Notes: generated by a model from the letters alone, not told the origin. Positions 44,716 to 53,538 are shown, counted from the stretch's first letter. The stretch: 64,000 nt of DNA from [Clostridium] saccharolyticum WM1 (GCF_000144625.1 NC_014376.1:3930501-3994500), one strand, 5' to 3'. Translations and numbers: made by a program.

Positions 44716-45699
44716 TCATTCCTTTTTACGGGCAATAACTTCAAGCCGGCCGGAGGCAGTCCCCACGTGGCGGTATGTTCTTACGGAAAGTCCGCATTTA
44801 TCCGCCAGTGCATGGATTCCCCTGTCCGTTAAGCAGACTTCTGCCGCCTCACCCTTCCACATGGAAGCTCCCTTTTTCTCCAGATTTTTAATGGATCTGT
44901 CCAGATCCGGCCCGTCAAACCAGAGAATTCCGTCTTCTGCCAGGTATTCCGCCGCCCTGGTCAGGATCAGCTTCATATCCTGGGTGCGGGGTATCCGGTC
45001 AATCAGAACGATCCGGTATGTACCCTTTCCGCCCTCTTTCCGGTTTCCTGCTTCCTCCAGAGACATTGCCTGGAGATCATACCCTGCCTTTCTCGCTTCT
45101 TTATATAATTGGCTTTTCTCATCTCCAATCAATAACATGGTTCCTTCTGACGCAAATTCACCGATATGGGCCAAAAGCCGTTCACATCTTGCCTTTGTAC
45201 GCTGGGGAGTCTTTTTTCCATTGGGCAGCCCCCGTTCTTCCTTTGCAAGATAATAATTTCCGCAGTCCCGGCACTTCATAAAGACCCGGATTGGCTCCAG
45301 CACATATTGATCCGATTCTCCGCCTTCCCTATAGAACACCGCTCCGTAGTGGGGAACGCCTTTCCCGGAGCAAACGGGACACCGCTCTATTTCTGCCGTC
45401 ATCAGGTTCCGAAGCTCCTTTAAGGCTGAAAAATACCAGCGGTACAGCCTGTTTTTAAATTCCTGGTCAAAAACGAACAGCCAGTTCCTTATGACTTCCG
45501 CCATCCATCTGGTTTCATGAATCACGGAATTATCCGCCTTAAATCCCTTTAAATTTTCCTCCAGAGTGAGAAGCCCTGTGACTGCATCCTCTTTCAGGCG
45601 TTCATTCTTCTCATATGCCATAAGGTGTTCGATCCCTTCCACAACACTGCTGCATAAATTGACCATTACTACAAGCTGATTCATTCTGCCTGTTGCCAT
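44716..45699 (-). CDS. zinc-ribbon protein with a methyltransferase-like C-terminus
   Basis: I do not recognise a named family. The 327-residue protein has an N-terminal helical part (about 1-100), then CPVC and CRDC pairs 44 residues apart (about 108 and 149), which look like a zinc ribbon. The C-terminal half resembles a class I methyltransferase fold (TMLLIGDEKSQLYKEARKAG, YRIVLIDRIPRTQD, AEDGILWFDGPD) but lacks a clear glycine-rich SAM loop. Start at 45699 is set by AAAGGA. Follows the sensory hydrogenase gene but is separated by a terminator. Confidence 0.55.
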   Translation of the reverse strand: MATGRMNQLVVMVNLCSSVVEGIEHLMAYEKNERLKEDAVTGLLTLEENLKGFKADNSVIHETRWMAEVIRNWLFVFDQEFKNRLYRWYFSALKELRNLMTAEIERCPVCSGKGVPHYGAVFYREGGESDQYVLEPIRVFMKCRDCGNYYLAKEERGLPNGKKTPQRTKARCERLLAHIGEFASEGTMLLIGDEKSQLYKEARKAGYDLQAMSLEEAGNRKEGGKGTYRIVLIDRIPRTQDMKLILTRAAEYLAEDGILWFDGPDLDRSIKNLEKKGASMWKGEAAEVCLTDRGIHALADKCGLSVRTYRHVGTASGRLEVIARKKE

Positions 45700-45811
45700 A
45701 ACCATTTCCTTTCTTCCAGTTGCCTGTCTCGTCCGTCCATTCTCTTTTATATTAGCATTTTTAATGGGGGAAAAGCAAGATGCAATCACCCCATATCCTG
45801 ATTTCAGGAGA

Positions 45812-45863
45812 AAAAGCAAAAATCAGTACATGGGAGCCGCCTGCTGCGATTCCCGTGTACTGA
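45812..45863 (-). terminator. terminator after the hydrogenase-like gene
   Basis: TCAGTACATGGGA (45823-45835) pairs with TCCCGTGTACTGA (45851-45863, one wobble). On the minus strand TTTTTGCTTTTT follows. Confidence 0.75.
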
Positions 45864-45913
45864 CCCAGTTAAAATCGGTTCCTACATGATTACAGCAAGG
45901 AAACCGGTCTTCC

Positions 45914-47158
45914 TTACGTAATATTTCTGCTGAAAAGTTCAGTTTCTTCCAGCAGACTTTCAATGCTGTCTAAATTCAGGCGGTGCAGCAGCTCGATCAC
46001 ATATGGATTTTCAGCCGGATGACCATAGGTGGCCTTTTCTCCATAATCATTGACCAGTTCTGTTCCCTGCTCCACTCCTAAAATGGATCTCGGTCCGCCC
46101 ACACAGCCGCCAACGCATCCCATGCCTTCGTAAAAGTTAGCCTCAATCCTCCCCTCCATAATGTCCTGGATCATTTTCCTGCAGGCAGGCACTCCATCCG
46201 CCTGTTTGGTGCGGATTTCCGTCTTTTTTTGAGGATTAATGGCTCTTACGGTGTTTTCCACGGCTTCACTGACTCCGCCTTTTCTGGCATAAATCCTTCC
46301 TGCCTTTGAGGAATGGTCCTTTTCACTCTCTTCCATAACAGCCGGATCTATTCCCAGGGCGTCAAATATATTTTTTACTTCCTGAAAGGTGAGTACATAA
46401 TCAACAGCACCCGCCAGATCCTTTTCCCGGGCTTCTGCCTTTTTGGCAAGACATGGCCCAATAAATACAGTCAGGGCATCCGGATGCAACGCCTTTACCA
46501 CTCTTGCACAGGCAACCATTGGGGAAACAGAACCAGGCACGTGGGGAATCAGCTGGTGATAAACCTTACGGATCATACCGATCCACATGGGGCAGCAGCA
46601 GCTGGTCAGCTGGTAATCGTCAGCATCGTTGATGTTCTTATCAAATTCAAGAGCTTCCTTTAATGTAAGAATGTCCGCAAACAAGGCAACCTCAAGCATT
46701 CCGTCAAAACCCACGGTCTTTAATGCCGTCCTCAGCTTTCCCGGGGTGACATCCTTGGAAAACTGGCCTAAAAAAGCGGGAGCTATCATTGCATATACCA
46801 GTCCCTTGGAGCTTCTCACCGCTTTCAGAGCCGGGATAATGTCTGTGCTGGCCTTAAGCTTTTCCGGTGCGCAGCCTTCAATACACTTTTCACAGCCCAG
46901 GCACAGTTCCGGATTAACGGCGATCCCGTCCTTTTTGATTTCCAACGCTCCAAACGGACACCGCTTTAAGCACTCCTCCTGATCCTCTTTGGAACAGGAA
47001 CAGGCTCCGGTACGGATCACCACCGGATGCTTCTTGGGATTTAAAAGACAGTCCAGATGATGAGGATCATAGGAGATCTCCAAGTCCTTCTCCGGATCCA
47101 AATCATTATTTAATACAGATTTCACCATACTTTCATACAACTGCTTAAATGTCTGCAT
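45914..47158 (-). CDS. [FeFe]-hydrogenase-like sensory protein
   Basis: A 414-residue iron-sulfur protein. N-terminal cluster Cys are in ACSCSKEDQEECLKRCPFG (about 52-70) and CLGCEKCIEGC (about 86-96). The H-cluster motifs are TSCCCPMW (185-192), FIGPCLAKKAEA (about 232) and EGMGCVGGCVGG near 350. The second motif lacks the Met of prototypical MPC, as in putative H2-sensing (group C/D) proteins. Likely a redox or hydrogen sensor rather than a bulk catalyst; no PAS or kinase domain is fused. AGG GAGG-type site precedes the ATG. Confidence 0.85.
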   Translation of the reverse strand: MQTFKQLYESMVKSVLNNDLDPEKDLEISYDPHHLDCLLNPKKHPVVIRTGACSCSKEDQEECLKRCPFGALEIKKDGIAVNPELCLGCEKCIEGCAPEKLKASTDIIPALKAVRSSKGLVYAMIAPAFLGQFSKDVTPGKLRTALKTVGFDGMLEVALFADILTLKEALEFDKNINDADDYQLTSCCCPMWIGMIRKVYHQLIPHVPGSVSPMVACARVVKALHPDALTVFIGPCLAKKAEAREKDLAGAVDYVLTFQEVKNIFDALGIDPAVMEESEKDHSSKAGRIYARKGGVSEAVENTVRAINPQKKTEIRTKQADGVPACRKMIQDIMEGRIEANFYEGMGCVGGCVGGPRSILGVEQGTELVNDYGEKATYGHPAENPYVIELLHRLNLDSIESLLEETELFSRNIT

Positions 47159-47345
47159 AAGGTACCTCCCGCATTATGTTTTAATTTTCTTTGCAGTACT
47201 TTGCTTTCATCAGTTAAAGTGATTCTATGATCTTTCTATTATAATACGTTTACTCCATCCTTACCATACCATTCATGGAACAGATGATAATTTTTACCTG
47301 ACGGCTGCGTCTTATCCATCTTCGCTTTTTACGGCATCTCCTGAT

Positions 47346-48671
47346 TTAAGGGATCAGCCGGTGAATATCTCTTGGAAACAAGGTAGAAAGCCTGACATTA
47401 TCCTGCTCCAGCAGCTTTCCTGTAAACCGTTCCAGGCCTAAACCTAACCCGCCATGAGGAGGCATCCCATATTTATGCATCATGAGATAGGTATCAAACA
47501 GCTCCGCATTCATTCCCCTGTATTCCATTTTAGCGATCTGTTCTTTATATTTGTGGATCCTCTGACCGCCAGTGGTTATTTCCAGTCCACGGAACAAAAG
47601 GTCGAAGCTTAAGGTCTCTTCCTGATTTTCTCCGCTGTCTTTGGCGTAAAATGGTCTTTTCCTGCTTGGATAATGGGTCACGAATACAAATTCGCTCCCT
47701 GTTTTCTGCTTGACCAGCTCATAAAGCAGCCTTTCTTCTTCCGGCTCAAAATCATCAAAATCCTTTACCGGCCTCCGATAATCTAAGGAAATCATTTCTT
47801 TTGCTTCCTTAAATTTTATTGCCGGAATCTCATCAATCACCGGAAGCTTGGCATTTAACAGCCTGATTTCGTTTTCATATTGTTCCTTCAAATATACCAT
47901 CACATGCCGGAGCATCATGGTTTCCATCTGCATAATATCTTCAAAACTGTCAATATACCCCATTTCAAAATCTACGCTGGTATATTCATTTAAGTGCCTG
48001 GAAGTATCATGTTTTTCTGCCCGGAAAACAGGTGCGATCTCAAACACTCTTTCATAAACCCCTACCATCATCTGTTTATAAAACTGAGGGCTTTGAGCCA
48101 AATAAGCCTCTTTGCCAAAATAGTTAAGACAAAATATATTAGCTCCCCCTTCGGCACCGGCATAAACGATTTTAGGCGTATGGACCTCCGTAAATCGTTC
48201 CTGTTTTAAAAACTCACGTATTCCACAGGTGATCCCTTCCTGTAATTTAAAAATGGCCCGCTCTCTTTCATTGCGCAGCGTCAACGGCCTGAAATTAAGC
48301 AGGGTTTCCATAGAAGCATCAACCCGCTTGTTATTGATTACGACCGGACTTGGCTCTTCCGGCCATGATAGAGTTTCTATCTTGATCATCTGAAGATCAT
48401 AGCCTGTTTTTGATCTTTCTTCTGCCTTAACATGGGCGGTTACAATGACACAGCTTTCTTCTGTTATCTCACTAAGGGAAAACCCGGAAAATTCCGCTGA
48501 ATATATACACTGGACAACATTTCTTTTTGTTCTTAATAGTACAAAAGCAAAATCGCTCATTGTTCTGATTTTATAAATACTTCCATGGATCTGCACATTT
48601 TCTCCAATATGGTTTCCCAACTCTTCTGCTTCAACCGTTTTCTTTTCCATGGTCCCTGTAATATTCTTCAT
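47346..48671 (-). CDS. aspS: aspartate--tRNA(Asp/Asn) ligase, archaeal type
   Basis: Class II synthetase of 441 residues: N-terminal OB fold (about 15-115, HGSIYKIRTMSDFAFVLLRT) and a catalytic core with motif 2 FRAEKHDTSRHLNEYTSVD (about 216-236) and motif 3 GLGLGLERF (about 415). It lacks the GAD insertion of bacterial AspRS, so it is the AspS2 form, usually non-discriminating and paired with GatCAB for Asn-tRNA. A 400-base leader with an Asn/Asp-rich leader peptide and terminator precedes it. Confidence 0.9.
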   Translation of the reverse strand: MKNITGTMEKKTVEAEELGNHIGENVQIHGSIYKIRTMSDFAFVLLRTKRNVVQCIYSAEFSGFSLSEITEESCVIVTAHVKAEERSKTGYDLQMIKIETLSWPEEPSPVVINNKRVDASMETLLNFRPLTLRNERERAIFKLQEGITCGIREFLKQERFTEVHTPKIVYAGAEGGANIFCLNYFGKEAYLAQSPQFYKQMMVGVYERVFEIAPVFRAEKHDTSRHLNEYTSVDFEMGYIDSFEDIMQMETMMLRHVMVYLKEQYENEIRLLNAKLPVIDEIPAIKFKEAKEMISLDYRRPVKDFDDFEPEEERLLYELVKQKTGSEFVFVTHYPSRKRPFYAKDSGENQEETLSFDLLFRGLEITTGGQRIHKYKEQIAKMEYRGMNAELFDTYLMMHKYGMPPHGGLGLGLERFTGKLLEQDNVRLSTLFPRDIHRLIP

Positions 48672-48691
48672 TATTTGCCTCCTAATGATTT

Positions 48692-48717
48692 AAGCGGATA
48701 TGCTTGTATATCCGCTT
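48692..48717 (-). other. hairpin just before the aspS ribosome site
   Basis: AAGCGGATAT (48692-48701) pairs with ATATCCGCTT (48708-48717), ending nine bases before AGGAGG. Two further stems (48733-48757 and around 48780-48815) precede it in the leader. Confidence 0.6.
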
Positions 48718-48863
48718 GATTCCCAACCTCAAGGTTGAAATACGTTTTCTTTCAACCTCTTTTCTCCTGGATGATAGTATCAATTTCCTTTCCTGAGGAA
48801 TCTATCCATGAGGACATCATCAATATGTCCCATACGATCACAACCTTTCTCATTCCCGTATGG

Positions 48864-48909
48864 GTAAAAAAATAGAACCACACGAGTAAATTATATTTAC
48901 CAATGTGGT
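48864..48909 (-). terminator. attenuator terminator in the aspS leader
   Basis: On the minus strand a 15-bp stem with one mismatch (48895-48909 with 48877-48891) is followed by TCTATTTTTTT. It lies about 80 bases after the leader-peptide stop and about 190 bases before aspS, so most transcripts could stop here. A TGTGTGG upstream (about 48925-48932) can pair with its CCACA arm as an antiterminator. Confidence 0.8.
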
Positions 48910-48947
48910 CCGTCAGAAAAATCTATCCACACAGGCACAACGCATCT

Positions 48948-48985
48948 AGCGCTTGCACCTATGATTCATCACAGATACAAGCGCT
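48948..48985 (-). other. 18-bp hairpin directly after the leader peptide
   Basis: AGCGCTTG and CAAGCGCT form the base and TATCTGTGAT/ATCATAGGTG the upper stem (with G-U pairs), loop GA. It begins one base beyond the leader stop, where a stalled ribosome would prevent its folding. Confidence 0.75.
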
Positions 48986-48986
48986 G

Positions 48987-49034
48987 CTAATCGTCGTCCC
49001 TATTCAGCTTTTTAAGCTGTTGATACTGATTCAT
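48987..49034 (-). CDS. aspS leader peptide rich in Asn and Asp
   Basis: A 15-codon ORF encoding MNQYQQLKKLNRDDD, with GGAGG (49043-49047) eight bases before its ATG and a strong promoter just upstream. The last five codons are Asn-Arg-Asp-Asp-Asp, i.e. the amino acids of the downstream AspRS/non-discriminating synthetase. A hairpin starts one base after the stop and a terminator lies further on. The arrangement is that of trp- or his-type ribosome-mediated attenuation. Too short for homology support; the case is architectural. Confidence 0.7.
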   Translation of the reverse strand: MNQYQQLKKLNRDDD

Positions 49035-49063
49035 GGCGGCTGCCTCCATTTATAATTTGATTC

Positions 49064-49092
49064 AGATTATCATAAAGATCGGATTTTGTCAA
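49064..49092 (-). promoter_or_regulatory. promoter of the aspS leader transcript
   Basis: Minus strand: TTGACA (49087-49092), 17-base spacer, TAATCT (49064-49069); transcript start about 49057, just before the leader peptide ribosome site. Confidence 0.8.
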
Positions 49093-49101
49093 ATATTTTG
49101 C

Positions 49102-49284
49102 TTAAAATTTTAAAGGGCTTTTTTCTGAAATAAGGATCAAATAAACCGACCGATTATCGGCTCCGGTAAGATATGCTTGATAATATCCGGCGGAATCTGA
49201 TCTGAAAAGATAACTCATTACATTCAGTAATGTGGTGGGACCGCAGTCGTATTCCGTGACCTGATAGTTTAATGGATTTTTCAT
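49102..49284 (-). pseudogene. frameshifted N-terminal fragment of a C39-like peptidase
   Basis: The start MKNPLNYQVTEYDCGPTTLL is the conserved active-site region of C39-like (papain-fold) peptidases, with its Cys. After SYLF the frame goes wrong. Reading another frame from about 49205 gives QIPPDIIKHIL, which is how this family continues. The rest of the protein is missing. So a one-frame indel at about 49200-49206 and a 3' deletion have destroyed the gene; the aspS promoter now lies at its end. Confidence 0.65.
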
Positions 49285-49301
49285 GTTGGGTCTGGTCAAA
49301 A

Positions 49302-50009
49302 TTATCCTTTAATAAATCTCATCATCTTTTTCTGGTCAGCCTCTTGGTTCAGTGCATCAATTTGCTTCGCTATTTTTTCAATGGCTTCAGCCTTTTCTAT
49401 CTTTTCAGATTCTCTGAATATTTCCTCGCCCCAATACCTTTCAGTGGTGCAGAACACCGTGGAAGACCAGCCGTATTCTTCGCCCTTGCTGGAAATCTTT
49501 TGCTGCCTTCCGCACATGGTCAGATACAGTTTCATTTGAAGTTCCGTCAAAGCCCGGTCAAATTGGCTTTTCTCCTCTTTTCCGAATCCGGCAAGCTGTT
49601 TGATCTCATGCAGAGGCAGTACTTCATGTCCGGCAACAACATTGTATATTCGCTTGGCATAATTGCTGATCAAACCTTCTTCATAGGCTTCTTCAAAAAG
49701 CGTATTGTCACGCCGGGCTGCGAGAAAATAAGGAATCCATTGTTTCGTAATGTAGCCGCTTTTCTTGAAAAAAAATTTCCCATAAGCGATATCATCACGC
49801 TCGTCCAACACCCGCATTCGCCATTCCCATGGATCGGTTTCAGGATCACCGGTATGCCAGCAAACCGGGGTGTCATAGGGTGGCTGTTCCTCCCAATTCC
49901 AGGTAATTATAGAAAAAACGCCCTCACTGTTTCCGCCTCCCATTGAAAATCCCGCTTCCAGCAATGCAGATACAAAATCGTTATAATTTTTTATTATCAT
50001 TTGATTCAA
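49302..50009 (-). CDS. AlkZ-like protein
   Basis: A 235-residue protein with Trp-rich conserved blocks (ITWNWEEQPPYDTPVCWHTG, DPWEWRMRVLDERDDIAYGK) and a C-terminal winged-helix-like region (LPLHEIKQLAGFGKEEKSQF, LQMKLYLTMCGRQQK). It resembles clostridial proteins labelled AlkZ-related, which share the winged-helix core of the AlkZ DNA glycosylase family. The activity is unproven. A TTG start at 50009 is chosen because AGGAGG lies eight bases upstream. The next gene upstream is a WYL regulator, a probable partner. Confidence 0.5.
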   Translation of the reverse strand: MNQMIIKNYNDFVSALLEAGFSMGGGNSEGVFSIITWNWEEQPPYDTPVCWHTGDPETDPWEWRMRVLDERDDIAYGKFFFKKSGYITKQWIPYFLAARRDNTLFEEAYEEGLISNYAKRIYNVVAGHEVLPLHEIKQLAGFGKEEKSQFDRALTELQMKLYLTMCGRQQKISSKGEEYGWSSTVFCTTERYWGEEIFRESEKIEKAEAIEKIAKQIDALNQEADQKKMMRFIKG

Positions 50010-50068
50010 CTTTGACTCCTCCTTTTCCTCCATCGTATCATAAGCAACCGGACAACTGCCTGTCTTGT

Positions 50069-50974
50069 TTAAGAATAGATCCCTAATATTTCCGCCGCTA
50101 TCCGCTTTATTTCATTTGCAATGTCTGCTGGCTCAAGTATTTTAACCTTTGCTCCAAATCTGAGCAGCCAGGCTATGATATATTCCCGGTTGGTATATCC
50201 TATTTCAGCTCGAAGCAAGCCTTCCTCTGTCACTGTGAAACAATCAAACCCATACGTTTCAATGAGCTGATACTTTAATGAAGGATCAAACAATGCCACC
50301 AGAATTTTATCATCTGGAAGACATGAGTGAAAGTCTCGCTTTTCAGGTGGGACTTCTCTTTCTCTGAAGATTTCATCACAGAGCCTTAAATCCCATAATC
50401 GTTGAAGCTTAAACAGCCTGAAATCCTGACGAAGGGTGCAAAAGCCAAATACATACCAAGATGACCAGTAAAAAATCACAAAAGCAGGCTCAATGTGACG
50501 GTGGGAAACGCCTTTTTCATAATAATAATCAAACTCAATGAGCCGTTTTTCATGAATGGCTTTTTTGATTTGTTCAATTTTTTGCGTCAGGTCACCTTTG
50601 TAATGAGAGGCAAGATCAATCACTATTGGTTCTGTGAGAGACATAACAACCTCAGTGCCAGGAGAGAGCTTGTCAAGGGTCTTTTCTAATTGTGATTTTT
50701 CTGATACACTTCCAATGCCTTTAAGTGCTGCAAGGATGCCGGAAAGCTCATCAGATGTTAATATGCTTTTATCCAGTTTATAGCCTTCCGCAATGGATAT
50801 GCCGCCTCCGCTGCCCTGATAGGTGATAATTGGTATTCCTGCCCTGCAGAGTGCATCAATATCTCTCCCAATGGTGCGGCGGGAAACTTCAAATTTCCCG
50901 GCAAGATATGGTGCGTTTGTTCGCTCATTTCGCAGCAGTACGGTAAGTATGCCCAAAAGGCGGTCAAGCTTCAT
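50069..50974 (-). CDS. YafY-family HTH/WYL transcriptional regulator
   Basis: A 301-residue regulator: N-terminal HTH_11 winged helix (MKLDRLLGILTVLLRNE, TAPYLAGKFEVSRRTIGRDI; about 1-60) and a WYL domain (about 130-220, IEFDYYYEKGVSHRHIEPAF and WYVFGFCTLRQDFR) plus a WCX-type C-terminus. WYL domains bind small molecules or nucleic acids, often in DNA-damage or defence contexts. Sits just upstream of the AlkZ-like gene on the same strand. Confidence 0.88.
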   Translation of the reverse strand: MKLDRLLGILTVLLRNERTNAPYLAGKFEVSRRTIGRDIDALCRAGIPIITYQGSGGGISIAEGYKLDKSILTSDELSGILAALKGIGSVSEKSQLEKTLDKLSPGTEVVMSLTEPIVIDLASHYKGDLTQKIEQIKKAIHEKRLIEFDYYYEKGVSHRHIEPAFVIFYWSSWYVFGFCTLRQDFRLFKLQRLWDLRLCDEIFREREVPPEKRDFHSCLPDDKILVALFDPSLKYQLIETYGFDCFTVTEEGLLRAEIGYTNREYIIAWLLRFGAKVKILEPADIANEIKRIAAEILGIYS

Positions 50975-51026
50975 TCAGCACCTCCAAATTCCTTTCATGT
51001 AGCCTCTGGGGCTTTTTTGCTCTTTT

Positions 51027-51761
51027 TTATGTAATACTTTCCCACTCTTCTATATCGTGAAACGTTCCACTAAAAGTCACATGAATACTTGGCTTTTCAT
51101 CATTATATGATGTAAACAAATAATACTTTTGCAGGGTTTTATATTTGTTATTCAATAAATCTTGATAGTGAATTTCTAAATATCCATCAACTCGGGTAAT
51201 TTGCAGGTTATAATCCTTTTCAATAAACATCGGCCAATTTACTATACCTGTTGATTCATTCGGAGGCAGAACATTATCCCAAACACGCCTGGTATTATTT
51301 TTCTTACTATATTTTGGTTCTTTTAATTTTTCTTTATCTATTACAAACTTTTCTTCATTTAACCATACGACTTTAGGTATCCATGTTATATTAACTTCAA
51401 ATGCAGTGCCATTTCCATAGTTTCTTAAAACACCGAAAGTATTTATTGTCTTTTTATCCGTTATAGAGATATCTCTTAATATGGATATTGCATTATCTGG
51501 TATATCTTTCAGTTCAGCTTCTATATAAGCAGGGGCAAATCCTGGACTTCTCTTACCTATTCTTTCAAACTTCACTTTATCCGGATAGCCACCTACTTGA
51601 AACATTAGAAATGGCTTTTGAGAAAAAATTCTATCTTTTTTTATTTCCCTTAAAGTTTTAATAGATATATAAAAAGAAAATAAAATACCTATACTGGTAA
51701 TAATTGGGCTAATAATATTAAAAATGTAATAGTATGTTATTAGTTTTTCCTGTGTCACCAT
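51027..51761 (-). CDS. AT-rich membrane-anchored orphan protein
   Basis: A 244-residue protein, not recognised. One N-terminal transmembrane helix (about 10-33, YYIFNIISPIITSIGILFSF) is followed by a basic turn (KTLREIKKDR). A beta-rich domain of about 200 residues with several Trp and Tyr and few Cys follows. The gene is far more A+T-rich than its neighbours, a sign of transfer, and lies at the boundary of the integrase region, so it may be cargo of this or an older element. No enzyme motif seen. Confidence 0.6.
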   Translation of the reverse strand: MVTQEKLITYYYIFNIISPIITSIGILFSFYISIKTLREIKKDRIFSQKPFLMFQVGGYPDKVKFERIGKRSPGFAPAYIEAELKDIPDNAISILRDISITDKKTINTFGVLRNYGNGTAFEVNITWIPKVVWLNEEKFVIDKEKLKEPKYSKKNNTRRVWDNVLPPNESTGIVNWPMFIEKDYNLQITRVDGYLEIHYQDLLNNKYKTLQKYYLFTSYNDEKPSIHVTFSGTFHDIEEWESIT

Positions 51762-52177
51762 AGAAGTTTCCTTTCACACATTCGAATATTGAAACTATTA
51801 AAATATTCTAACATAAATCTTAGATTTTTTGAATCTAAAAACATGTTTCGTTATAGTAATATTACTTATTTCATCTTCAAAACTGCTCTAATTACTAAAA
51901 TGGAACAGGATTCTGATGAATCCCGCCCCGGCTATTGAAAAAAAAGCCCAACAAAAGAACCCAGCAAAATTAAACATTTGCTGGGTTCTTGATTTGTTTG
52001 TATTGTGTGTCTTTTTATCGCTTGGAGAACTGCGGAGCACGACGAGCTGACTTTAAGCCGTATTTCACGAAACCGAAGCTCAATTTTGCTTGATTTTACG
52101 CGGTTTTTCAAGCCTTTTGCTCTTCGTCCACCAGTTCTTAAACCCACGATTTTGTGGGCTTTTGTCGGATTTTAACC
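51762..52177 (-). other. intergenic left end of the mobile element
   Basis: No gene supported. AGAACCCAGCAAA (51956-51968) pairs with TTTGCTGGGTTCT (51977-51989). Read on the minus strand it is followed by TTTGTTGGGCTTTTTTTT (to about 51936), a terminator for the integrase genes. A second short stem CCCAC/GTGGG lies at about 52144-52160. A 71-codon minus-strand frame at 51932-52147 spans the terminator and has no ribosome site. The left attachment site may lie here. Confidence 0.6.
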
Positions 52178-53386
52178 CTAATCTTTTTTTGATGTGTCGA
52201 TTGCTCTGTTGATCACCCCATGTAATTGGGCAGGTTTATTATACTTGACTTTGGCGTAAATATCCATAGTCACCTTGCTGTTTTCGTGTCCGGCAAGATA
52301 CTGTACGGTTTTAGGATCAACCGAAGCATAAATCAGGTTCGTGATATAAGTGTGACGCAATTGATGCGGTGTCACTTGAAAATCCATCGTATATACCAAC
52401 TTCGGATTGTTCGACTGATGCTCACCAAGTTTCGGCTTAACAACATGCTTAATCTTCTGCCCATTCACATAGGTGTAATAGCAGCGTTCTTCCGTAGAAC
52501 GAACTGCTATGTACTTCCATACCCTCACGAACTGGGATTCAGCCAAAGCATTACCATTCCTGTCCGAGATCACATATTCCGATTTTGACTTTTCCTTTGC
52601 CTCTTTCAAACATTCCACCAACTTGCCCGGAATGGGAATGTCCCTTTTGGCTGCTGGCGTTTTTAATTCTGTTGAAATTACCGGACGATTATTTACAGAA
52701 CGCCATGCTCGCCTTACCGATATATATGGGGTGGCACCATCCAGGAAAACACAATCCCATCGCAGTGCAAGAATTTCTTCCCGCCTCAACCCTGCGTATA
52801 ACCCAATCATTACGAAAACATACGGTGGTAATCCCCTGATGGTATCCAGAAGAATTTTCACCTGCTCATCCGTCAATGCCTTCTTTTCCTGCTTTGGTGT
52901 TCCGCCTTTTGCAGAAAGCGACGCAGCCGGATTACAACTGATGATTTTGCTTTCTTCTGCTGAATAGAAAACACATTTGATCAGCATATTCATTTTGCTG
53001 TACAGGGAAGCTGATTGCTTGGAGATTGGCACCAGCAGCAAGCGAAGGTCATCGGTCGTCACTTCGTCCATATACATATCTCCAATAGCTCCAATAATGT
53101 ATTTTCTTATCGTGCGCTCATATCCGCTCAATGTGTTTTCTCGCACACTCGCCGAGCGCATCTTCAACCATTTTTCGCAATACTCAGCTACTGTCGGATT
53201 ATTCTTCCGGAATATTTCATCCTCAATACTGCGCTTCATCTCAATGGATTTATCGTACAGCTCTTCAGGAGTCTGTGCATATAGCGAAATCCATTTTCCA
53301 TCTGCATCCTGCATTCGTGTTCTGTAATATTGAACGCCCCTCTTCATAATTGTTCCATATTCCGGCACTACTTTTTTTCTTGCCAT
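52178..53386 (-). CDS. tyrosine-type site-specific integrase 1
   Basis: Phage/ICE-type recombinase, 402 residues. N-terminal AP2-like arm-binding and SAM-like core-binding domains (PTVAEYCEKWLKMR) are followed by the catalytic domain with Arg in GLYAGLRREEILALRWD, His-x-x-Arg in TPHQLRHTYITN and the Tyr in KVTMDIYAKVKY. Start at 53386 follows GGAGG. Very similar to the second integrase just upstream (53539-54753), apparently a tandem duplication with divergence. Nearest to the element's left end. Confidence 0.93.
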   Translation of the reverse strand: MARKKVVPEYGTIMKRGVQYYRTRMQDADGKWISLYAQTPEELYDKSIEMKRSIEDEIFRKNNPTVAEYCEKWLKMRSASVRENTLSGYERTIRKYIIGAIGDMYMDEVTTDDLRLLLVPISKQSASLYSKMNMLIKCVFYSAEESKIISCNPAASLSAKGGTPKQEKKALTDEQVKILLDTIRGLPPYVFVMIGLYAGLRREEILALRWDCVFLDGATPYISVRRAWRSVNNRPVISTELKTPAAKRDIPIPGKLVECLKEAKEKSKSEYVISDRNGNALAESQFVRVWKYIAVRSTEERCYYTYVNGQKIKHVVKPKLGEHQSNNPKLVYTMDFQVTPHQLRHTYITNLIYASVDPKTVQYLAGHENSKVTMDIYAKVKYNKPAQLHGVINRAIDTSKKD

Positions 53387-53538
53387 TATTGCTTCCTCCA
53401 TTTTCTTGATATATCCAAATTGATCTTTGCTCTTTAATTATCCAGAATGCTGCTCCGGTTCTCAAGGATGTCGGCTATATGTAAAAAGAGCAGGGATTAT
53501 CCCTACTCTTTTTGATCTCATTCATGAAACTGTCTGGC

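Noticed and set aside
48672..49060. T-box riboswitch upstream of aspS.
   Set aside because: No GGTGG-ACC antiterminator core or specifier-loop layout was seen; the Asn/Asp leader peptide explains the leader better.
51932..52147. 71-codon minus-strand frame left of the integrases.
   Set aside because: It runs through the integrase terminator hairpin, has no ribosome site and a low-complexity translation.
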